A model generated the notes under the pieces. It did not search any database and had not been told where the DNA came from. It saw only the letters and a program-made list of their open reading frames with translations. Of a DNA stretch of 64,000 nucleotides, positions 57,816 to 64,000 are shown piece by piece. Made by a program: the position numbers and the translations under genes. Each line of letters opens with the position of its first letter. The stretch's first letter is position 1. Source of the DNA: Roseiarcus sp963726105 (GTDB taxonomy: Bacteria; Pseudomonadota; Alphaproteobacteria; Rhizobiales; Beijerinckiaceae); contig CAVSBJ010000012.1 of the NCBI GenBank assembly GCA_963726105.1, positions 434,001-498,000 of the forward strand, written 5' to 3'.

Positions 57816-57920
57816 ATGCAAACCATCGCCACTTACGCGTTGCGCGACATCGCCGAAATCGCAGCCCTTGGGGCGTTCCTGATCATGATTGCGTTCATCG
57901 CCCGCGCCATCGGCTCGTGA
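57816..57920 (+). CDS. Tiny single-span membrane protein (34 aa)
   Basis: MQTIATYALRDIAEIAALGA then FLIMIAFIARAIGS. An amphipathic start leads into one hydrophobic helix, with Arg near the end. AAGGAGG (57802-57808) precedes ATG 57816 at ideal spacing; ATG 57786 is in frame and would add ten residues. The tight ribosome binding site suggests it is really translated. It lies directly upstream of dnaE; role unknown. Confidence 0.55.
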   Translation: MQTIATYALRDIAEIAALGAFLIMIAFIARAIGS

Positions 57921-58002
57921 CGCCCGAAAACGAAGGGCGTCATCCACAGCCCCTGCCCCGCCGAGCCTCGACCCAGGCGCCGGCGCTTGCGACAATGAAC
58001 GC

Positions 58003-61000
58003 ATGGACTCGTCTGTCATCAAAGCCGTCGGCTTCGTGCATCTTCACGTGCACAGCGCTTATTCGCTGCGCGAGGGCGCGCTGAGCGTCGAAATGCTGGC
58101 CAAGCTCGCGCAGGCCGACGCCATGCCGGCGCTCGCGATCACCGACACGAACAACCTGTTCGGCGCGCTCGAATTCTCGGAGAAGCTCGCCAAGGGCGGC
58201 GTCCAGCCGATCATCGGCGCGCAGATGACGGTCGATTTCGCCGACGCCGCCCCCGCGTTCTGGCGTGGCGTCGAGCATGACAATGCGCGCGCGCCCATCG
58301 TTCTCCTGGCGCAGAACGAATCCGGCTACCAGCATCTGATGCGCCTCGCCTCCGCTTTGTGGCTCGACCCCAAGGATGGCGACGACGCTCATCTTGCCTT
58401 CGCCGCGCTGGAAGACGCCCTGGGCCTGATCGCGCTCACCGGCGGCCCCGGCGGCCCGATCGACCGGGCGTTGAGAGCGGGGCTCGGCGATCTGGCGGAG
58501 AGCCGGCTCAGGCGCCTGGCGCAAGTTTTCGGCTCACGGCTCTATGTCGAGATCCAGCGTCATGGGCTCGACAGCGAGCGCGCGATCGAGCCTGACCTGA
58601 TCGCTCTCGCCGACCGGCTCAGCCTGCCCCTGGTCGCGACCAACGAACCCTATTTCGCCGGGCCTTCGGATTATGAAGCGCATGACGCGCTGCTCTGCGT
58701 CGCGGAAGGCGCGGTGGTGTCGATGTCCGACCGACGGCGCCTGTCGCCCGAGCATCGGTTCAAGACGCGCGCGGAAATGACCGAACTGTTCGCCGATCTC
58801 CCCGAGGCGACGGAAGCCAGCGTCGAGATCGCCATGCGCTGCGCCTATCGGCCTTTGACGCGAAAGCCGATCCTGCCACGCTTTTCGGTCGCTGGCGGCG
58901 CTCCGCTTGACGAGGAGCACGAGCTCAGGCGTCAGGCGAGCGAGGGCCTGACCGCCCGCCTTGCCGCGCATGGCCTCACGCCCGGATGCACCGAGGAGGA
59001 GTACACAAAGCGCCTCGCCTTCGAGCTCGATGTGATCGTCAACATGAAATTTGCCGGCTATTTCCTCATCGTCGCCGACTTCATTCAATGGGCAAAGGCG
59101 CAAGGCATCCCGGTTGGTCCCGGGCGCGGTTCGGGCGCGGGCTCAGTCGTCGCCTGGGCGCTCACCATCACCGATCTCGATCCGCTGAGATTTGGCCTCC
59201 TGTTCGAGCGGTTCCTCAATCCCGAGCGCATCTCGATGCCTGATTTCGACATCGACTTCTGCCAGGACCGGCGCGACGAAGTGATTGCGTACGTGCGCGA
59301 GCGCTATGGCGCCGACCGCGTGGCGCAAATCATCACCTTCGGCTCGTTCCTGGCGCGCGGCGTCCTGCGCAACGTCGGCCGGGTGCTTGAAATGCCGCTC
59401 GGCCAGGTCGACAAGCTCGCCAAGCTCGTGCCCCAGAATCCCGCCCATCCGGTCAGTCTCAAGCAGGCGGTGGCGGACGAGACGCGACTGCAGGAGGCGG
59501 CGAAGGCGGACGGAAAGGTCGCCAGGATGCTGGCGATCGCCGAACGGCTCGAGGGCCTTTATTCCAACGCCTCGACCCACGCCGCTGGCGTCGTCATTGG
59601 CGACCGGCCGCTGATCGAGCTCGCGCCGCTTTATCGCGACCCGAAGTCGGCGATGCCGGCGACCCAGTTCAACATGAAATGGGTCGAGCAGGCGGGCCTG
59701 GTGAAGTTCGACTTCCTGGGCCTGAAGACGCTGACCGTTCTCAAGCGGACGGTCGACCTCATCGCCCGGCGCGGCGAAGCGATCGACCTTGGCAAAATTC
59801 CGCTCGACGATGCCAAGACCTATGCGATGCTCGGGCGCGGCGAAACGGTCGGCGTGTTCCAGGTGGAAAGCGGCGGCATGCGCAAGGCGCTGGTCGACAT
59901 GCGGGCCGACCGGTTCGAGGACCTCATCGCGCTGGTCGCGCTCTATCGCCCCGGCCCGATGGCGAACATTCCAACTTATTGCGCCCGCAAGCTCGGACAG
60001 GAGAAGCCGGACTACATCCATGCCCTGATCGAGCCGGTCCTGAGCGAGACCTATGGCGTCATCATCTATCAGGAACAGGTGATGCAGATCGCGCAGACGC
60101 TGTCGGGCTATTCGCTGGGCGAAGCCGACATGCTGCGGCGCGCGATGGGCAAGAAGATCAAGAAGGAGATGGATGCGCAGCGCGCGCGTTTCGTCGATGG
60201 CGCGGTCGAGCGGGGCCTGACCCGCGCCAAGGCGGACGAAATCTTCGATCTCCTCGCCAAGTTCGCCGACTATGGATTTAACAAGAGTCACGCCGCGGCC
60301 TATGCGCTGATCGCCTATTGGACGGGCTGGTTCAAGGCCAACCATCCGGCTGAATTCCTCGCCGCCTCGATGACGCTCGATAAGGGGAACACCGACAAGC
60401 TCGCCGAATTCCGCACCGAGGCGCAACGCCTCGGCATCAAGGTCGTGGCGCCGTCAGTCAACGAATCCCTGGTCGATTTCGACGTGCGGACGGAGGCCGG
60501 GGCGCCGACCGTCCATTACGCACTGAGCGCAATCAAGGGCGTTGGCGAAGCGCAGGCCGAGGCGCTCATCGACGCGCGCCGGTCGCGCGCGTTTGTTTCG
60601 CTCGGCGATATGGCGGCGCGGCTCGATCCGCGCGCCGTCAACAAGAAGGCTTTGGAGAGCCTCGCGGCGGCCGGCGCCTTCGATTGCCTGGAGTTCAATC
60701 GGGCGGCGGCCTTTGCGGCGATCGAGCCGATGCTGGCGATCGCCAATCGCGAGGTGATGCAGAAAGCGGCCGGACAAAATGCGCTGTTCGGCGAAACGGA
60801 GGCTGCGCCGCTAAGAGCCCGCGCGGCGCCATGGCCCGAATCGGAGCGGCTGAGGCGCGAGTTCGACGCCGTCGGCTTCTTCCTCTCCGGCCACCCGCTC
60901 GAAGTTTATGACGCGGCGCTCAAACGTTTGAGGGCCACGCGCTGGGCCGAGTTTGCACGATCGGTGCGCAACGGCGCCTCGACCGCACGTCTCGGCGCGA

Positions 61001-61458
61001 GCGTGCTCGACCGTTACGAAAGGCGGACGAGGAACGGCGGCAAGATCGGCATCGTGCAGCTCTCCGATCCCTCTGGAACTTATGAGGCGATCCTGTTTCA
61101 GGAGGGCTTGAGCCAGTTCCGCGATCTGCTCGAGAAAGGCGCGGACGTGCTGGTGACGCTTCAGGCGTCGGTTGAAGGCGAGGATGTGCGCGCGCGCATC
61201 GTCAACGTCGAGCGACTGACGGAAGCCGCCGCCAAGGTGCAAAAGGGTCTCAGGGTGTTCGTGCGCGACGAGACGCCGCTCGAATCGATCGAGCGGCGCC
61301 TGACCGCTCCCGGCGAAGGCGAGGTGTCGCTGGTCTTGATCCTGGGGCCGCGGGAGGGCGAGGTCGAAATCCGCCTGCCCGGTCGCTATTCGGTGAGCGC
61401 GGCGATCGCTGGCGCGCTCAAGGCCGCGCCGGGCGTCGTGGCGGTGGAGCAGGTCTAG
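58003..61458 (+). CDS. dnaE: DNA polymerase III alpha subunit (DnaE1)
   Basis: 1151 residues. PHP domain at the start (FVHLHVHSAYSLREGAL, residues about 10-26), polymerase palm with VGPGRGSGAGSVVAWAL and the catalytic PDFDIDFCQDRRDEVI (Asp416 and Asp418), the finger region NASTHAAGVVIGD and FNKSHAAAYALIAYWTGWFK, tandem helix-hairpin-helix, and the C-terminal OB fold (GKIGIVQLSDPSGTYEAILF) and tau-binding end. Replicative polymerase core, single long chain. The start at 58003 follows from the PHP motif position; an upstream in-frame ATG at 57889 overlaps the small gene. Intact over 3.4 kb, which shows that indels are not everywhere. Confidence 0.96.
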   Translation: MDSSVIKAVGFVHLHVHSAYSLREGALSVEMLAKLAQADAMPALAITDTNNLFGALEFSEKLAKGGVQPIIGAQMTVDFADAAPAFWRGVEHDNARAPIVLLAQNESGYQHLMRLASALWLDPKDGDDAHLAFAALEDALGLIALTGGPGGPIDRALRAGLGDLAESRLRRLAQVFGSRLYVEIQRHGLDSERAIEPDLIALADRLSLPLVATNEPYFAGPSDYEAHDALLCVAEGAVVSMSDRRRLSPEHRFKTRAEMTELFADLPEATEASVEIAMRCAYRPLTRKPILPRFSVAGGAPLDEEHELRRQASEGLTARLAAHGLTPGCTEEEYTKRLAFELDVIVNMKFAGYFLIVADFIQWAKAQGIPVGPGRGSGAGSVVAWALTITDLDPLRFGLLFERFLNPERISMPDFDIDFCQDRRDEVIAYVRERYGADRVAQIITFGSFLARGVLRNVGRVLEMPLGQVDKLAKLVPQNPAHPVSLKQAVADETRLQEAAKADGKVARMLAIAERLEGLYSNASTHAAGVVIGDRPLIELAPLYRDPKSAMPATQFNMKWVEQAGLVKFDFLGLKTLTVLKRTVDLIARRGEAIDLGKIPLDDAKTYAMLGRGETVGVFQVESGGMRKALVDMRADRFEDLIALVALYRPGPMANIPTYCARKLGQEKPDYIHALIEPVLSETYGVIIYQEQVMQIAQTLSGYSLGEADMLRRAMGKKIKKEMDAQRARFVDGAVERGLTRAKADEIFDLLAKFADYGFNKSHAAAYALIAYWTGWFKANHPAEFLAASMTLDKGNTDKLAEFRTEAQRLGIKVVAPSVNESLVDFDVRTEAGAPTVHYALSAIKGVGEAQAEALIDARRSRAFVSLGDMAARLDPRAVNKKALESLAAAGAFDCLEFNRAAAFAAIEPMLAIANREVMQKAAGQNALFGETEAAPLRARAAPWPESERLRREFDAVGFFLSGHPLEVYDAALKRLRATRWAEFARSVRNGASTARLGASVLDRYERRTRNGGKIGIVQLSDPSGTYEAILFQEGLSQFRDLLEKGADVLVTLQASVEGEDVRARIVNVERLTEAAAKVQKGLRVFVRDETPLESIERRLTAPGEGEVSLVLILGPREGEVEIRLPGRYSVSAAIAGALKAAPGVVAVEQV

Positions 61459-61887
61459 CGTCCCAACCATACTGCCGGATGAGCCTCTCCATGTCGTACC
61501 ATTGGCGTCGTCCGCAGTGCTTAAGGCGATGGAGAGGACCGGGACACGGACATCGGACAGGGGGTTTGCGCCATCACAAGGCAGGTGACCGATGTTCCCG
61601 GCAGGAAGAAACGCAAGACCCTAGATGTTTGGTCCGGGCATTGGCTGGAGCGGATCGCGTTTGAATCTCTGAGGCTCTGAAGTCCAGGCTCTGCAGGAGT
61701 TCGACGATGGGCAAATCAGTTGGTAACTTCTATGCACGTCGATTTGCCTTGACCCCAGAAGGCCGGGACCCAATGGCTGTAGTGTGCCATCTCGTCTGGC
61801 GCCTGGCGTGCAACGGCCCTCCAGCCTCTGGCTGGGGCGCCCGCAAATCGTCGAGTTTTCTTGACTTGCTCGATTTCCTACAAACGC
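61459..61887. other. No gene seen
   Basis: About 430 bases between dnaE and tRNA-Gln. Short plus-strand frames (for example from 61707) are likely chance. Possible promoter of the tRNA on the minus strand would lie beyond 61961. Confidence 0.4.
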
Positions 61888-61961
61888 TGGCTGGGGGACC
61901 TGGATTCGAACCAAGATTGACGGAGTCAGAGTCCGCTGTTCTACCGTTGAACTATCCCCCA
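61888..61961 (-). tRNA. tRNA-Gln (anticodon CTG)
   Basis: The minus strand from 61961 reads TGGGGGA (acceptor), TAGTTCAACGGTAGAACA (D arm), GCGGA-CTCTGAC-TCCGT (anticodon arm, anticodon CTG), then the T arm with GGTTCGAATCC, the closing TCCCCCA, discriminator G and an encoded CCA. All arms pair well. 74 bases. Confidence 0.93.
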
Positions 61962-62151
61962 ACGGCCGCCTCAGGGCGAGGTTTCGCGCGCCGGCGTGGC
62001 GCGTCAATAGCGAAGCGAAGCGGGCGGCGCAAGCGCTTCGGACCAATGGCCGTGCGTTCAGAACCCGCCTGCGGGCATCGCGAGCGTATGAAGACGTCGC
62101 GCGCTTAGCGCAATCGGCCACGTGTTTAATCCTGTAACATGAGGCAATTCC

Positions 62152-63141
62152 GTGCGTGAGACGAGCCTGCGCTTTGCGACCCGACTGAACTCGTTCGGAT
62201 CGAGGCCCGATGCCTATTGGCGGAAAGGTCACGGCAAGCCGAGCCCTCTCGAACTCGCCGAACGCGCCTCGAAAGCCGAGGGCCTCACGGACGTCGACCT
62301 CAACTATCCCGATCATGTGGGGCCCGATCCTCGCGTGACCGGCGAAGAAATACGCGACCTCGGCCTCGCCGTGAACGGTCTCGCAATGCGGTACTATTCG
62401 AATCCCGCGTTCAAGATCGGCGCTTTCACCAATCCCGACCCCGCAGTTCGCCGCGAGGCGATTGATCTCACCAAACGAGGAATCGACGCCGCTCGGCAAG
62501 CTGGCTGCAATCTGATGACGCTCTGGCTTGGACAGGATGGCTTCGACTACGCCTTTCAAGCCGACTATGCGCGGCTCTGGACAGATGAGATCGAGGGCAT
62601 TCGCGAGGTCGCCCTGCATGATCCAGACTGCCTCGTCAGCATCGAGTACAAGCCGAATGAGCCGCGCTCCTATAGCCTGATGCCGGACTGCGCGACGACG
62701 CTCCTTGCCCTCAAGGAAGTGGACCTTCCGAACGTCGGCGTGACGCTCGATTTCGCGCATGTGCTCTATGCGGACGAGCAGCCGGCCTTTGCAGCCGCAT
62801 TGATCAATCGACACAGCCGCCTTCTCGGCATGCATCTGAACGATGGATATTCAAAGCGGGACGACGGCCTGATGGTTGGAGCCGTGCATTCCCTCCAGAC
62901 GATCGAGCTGCTTCGGCAGGTCAAGATCGATGGGTTCGCGGGTCCGATCTACTTCGACACTTTTCCGGATCTGACGGGTCTCGATCCCATCAAGGAATGC
63001 GAAGCCAACATAGCCACCGTGAAGTCGATGCTTCGCGTCATCGACAGGCTCGACGCCGACAACGAGTTGCAGGGCGCGATCGCCCTTCAGGACGCAGTCG
63101 CCACGCAAGTGATCGTGCGCAAGGCGATGTTCGGAAGCTGA
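62152..63141 (+). CDS. Sugar isomerase/epimerase (xylose isomerase-like TIM barrel)
   Basis: 329 residues, (beta/alpha)8 fold of the AP-endonuclease-2/xylose-isomerase-like superfamily. Metal-binding acidic and His residues occur at the barrel mouth: VSIEYKPNEP (Glu), VGVTLDFAHV (Asp, His), LGMHLNDGY (His, Asp), IYFDTFP (Asp). The pattern resembles L-rhamnose isomerase-type (RhaI-like) enzymes, but the substrate is undecided. GTG start with GAGG about 9 bases upstream. A ribokinase-like gene follows 102 bases downstream, so the pair probably processes a free sugar. Confidence 0.85.
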   Translation: MRETSLRFATRLNSFGSRPDAYWRKGHGKPSPLELAERASKAEGLTDVDLNYPDHVGPDPRVTGEEIRDLGLAVNGLAMRYYSNPAFKIGAFTNPDPAVRREAIDLTKRGIDAARQAGCNLMTLWLGQDGFDYAFQADYARLWTDEIEGIREVALHDPDCLVSIEYKPNEPRSYSLMPDCATTLLALKEVDLPNVGVTLDFAHVLYADEQPAFAAALINRHSRLLGMHLNDGYSKRDDGLMVGAVHSLQTIELLRQVKIDGFAGPIYFDTFPDLTGLDPIKECEANIATVKSMLRVIDRLDADNELQGAIALQDAVATQVIVRKAMFGS

Positions 63142-63243
63142 GGGATTGGTGGCGCCAATTGGAAACATGATTTCCCGATGTCCGGTCAGCGGAACAAGGA
63201 CGGACGCCGGATCGCCGAGCCGTGATGATTTTAGGAGGCGCTC

Positions 63244-64000
63244 GTGAGCGTGGCGCCAAAGCAACGAGTCCCTGCAGAAGCAAGCCCAGCGCCGCCCGCA
63301 GTGATCGTGGTCGGCAGCCTGCATTACGACATCATGGTCGACGCGCCCAATCGGCCCCGCAAAGGAGAAACCATTGCGGGCAGAAGCTGGTCTCCGAAAT
63401 TTGGCGGCAAGGGCGGCAATCAGGCGGTTGCCGCGCGCCGTCAAGGTGTGCCCACGGCCATGGTCGGCGCCGTCGGTGACGACAGCTTCGGCGTAGCGCT
63501 TTTGGCCGGCCTCGATCGCGCGAACGTGGACAGGAAGAATGTCGCCGTGCTCAGCGGGATCGGATCCGGAATGAGCGTCGCGATATTCGATGACGACGGC
63601 GACTATGGCGCGATCATCGTCTCTGGCGCCAATCTCGCCATCGCTCCCGCACAGGCGGGCGCCGAGCTGTTGTCGCGAGGCAAGGTTCTGGTTCTGCAGA
63701 ACGAAATCCCCGAAGTCGTCAATGAGGCTGTCGCTCGTCATGCTAGGGATCTGGGTCTTATGACGATTCTGAATGCCGCGCCCGCTCGTCCTTTCGTGAC
63801 CAGCCTTCCCGATCTGGTGGACACTCTGGTCGTCAACGCGATCGAAGCCGAGATGCTGGGAGGAGGCAATGTGTCCTCGCTGGAGACGGCCGCTTGTGCC
63901 GCAGAGAGGCTTACAGCAAGATTCAAGTCCGTTGTTGTGACAGCGGGTGGCGACGGCGTGGGCAGTTTCCATCGGTCCGGCCGCGCGCTGAGACTGCCAG
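63244..64000 (+). CDS. Ribokinase-like PfkB sugar kinase (cut by the window end)
   Basis: 252 codons are in view and the frame stays open to the end. After a short N-terminal extension, VIVVGSLHYDIMVDAPNRPR, then the PfkB signature 1 GGKGGNQAVAARRQG, DDSFGVALLAGLDRANV and NEIPEVVNEAVARHA, TILNAAPARPF, VNAIEAEML. The second signature with the catalytic Asp should follow beyond 64000. GTG 63244 has AGGAGG just upstream. Phosphorylates a sugar such as ribose; likely the partner of the isomerase gene before it. Confidence 0.86.
   Translation, partial: MSVAPKQRVPAEASPAPPAVIVVGSLHYDIMVDAPNRPRKGETIAGRSWSPKFGGKGGNQAVAARRQGVPTAMVGAVGDDSFGVALLAGLDRANVDRKNVAVLSGIGSGMSVAIFDDDGDYGAIIVSGANLAIAPAQAGAELLSRGKVLVLQNEIPEVVNEAVARHARDLGLMTILNAAPARPFVTSLPDLVDTLVVNAIEAEMLGGGNVSSLETAACAAERLTARFKSVVVTAGGDGVGSFHRSGRALRLP

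Noticed and set aside
59143..60426. Minus-strand open frame of 427 codons within dnaE
   Set aside because: Antisense to a conserved part of DnaE; high GC keeps the opposite strand open.
61621..62835. Minus-strand open frame of 404 codons
   Set aside because: It crosses the tRNA-Gln gene and lies opposite the isomerase gene; it has no family character.

Overview
The window looks like a chromosomal segment of a GC-rich alphaproteobacterium of the order Hyphomicrobiales, most likely from the methylotroph/phototroph-rich Beijerinckiaceae-Methylocystaceae side. The basis is the housekeeping content (Der, Atp12, RluC-type synthase, DnaE1), the PEP-CTERM proteins, HiPIPs, a DUF2282 protein, an Irr-type iron box and a lanthanide-type PQQ alcohol dehydrogenase. 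The family level is inference.

Layout. (1) 0.4-2.2 kb: a P-loop kinase-like protein followed by a secreted TIM-barrel protein. (2) 2.3-17.5 kb: an accessory region in which almost every recognisable gene is broken by frameshifts: two hypothetical genes, a family B DNA polymerase, a PP2C phosphatase followed by two Ser/Thr kinases, and an XRE/ImmA-type regulator. Its centre (8.2-11.1 kb) has extreme composition, with an abrupt C/A-rich to T/G-rich switch near 10,070 and homopolymers up to 34 T, and no gene can be read there. Many breaks look like single-base indels, so low consensus quality is a serious possibility beside true decay. (3) 18.6-22.5 kb: a large protein built from two identical TIM-barrel domains around three identical Ig-like repeats, a small membrane protein and an IS630 remnant. 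(4) 22.8-30.3 kb: a YciI/ECF42 sigma pair, a glycolipid-binding-like protein with an SDR epimerase, RNase T2, thioredoxin 2, an orphan bufferin-like (DUF2282) protein and an AMP-dependent acyl-CoA ligase.

(5) 31.0-44.8 kb is the most interesting part, a concentration of extracytoplasmic redox proteins. It holds a Rieske protein plus a PQQ dehydrogenase with the extra lanthanide-ligand Asp, two HiPIPs (one behind a textbook Irr/ICE palindrome), three c4-like dihaem cytochromes, an outer-membrane barrel with an N-terminal haem motif resembling fused cytochrome-porins such as Cyc2, and a 480-residue protein with a C-terminal haem motif. Der and its TPR neighbour are embedded in it. Together these could move electrons from a periplasmic alcohol dehydrogenase, or from an outer-membrane donor, to the respiratory or photosynthetic chain.

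(6) 45-57.5 kb: a PEP-CTERM protein, a sterol-desaturase-family protein, and propionyl-CoA carboxylase beta and alpha subunits separated by small genes. Between them lies a 591-bp transposon-like element (20-bp inverted ends, 8-bp target duplication) carrying a lipocalin-like gene and no transposase. Then come RidA, an internally deleted aldehyde dehydrogenase, Atp12, a pseudouridine synthase, a DMT transporter, a host-attachment-family protein and a GST. (7) 57.8-64 kb: a tiny membrane protein, DnaE, tRNA-Gln(CUG), a sugar isomerase/epimerase and the start of a ribokinase.

Frameshifts also occur at lower density in otherwise conserved genes of the good part (acyl-CoA ligase, PccA, DMT transporter and others), mostly as one-base differences.
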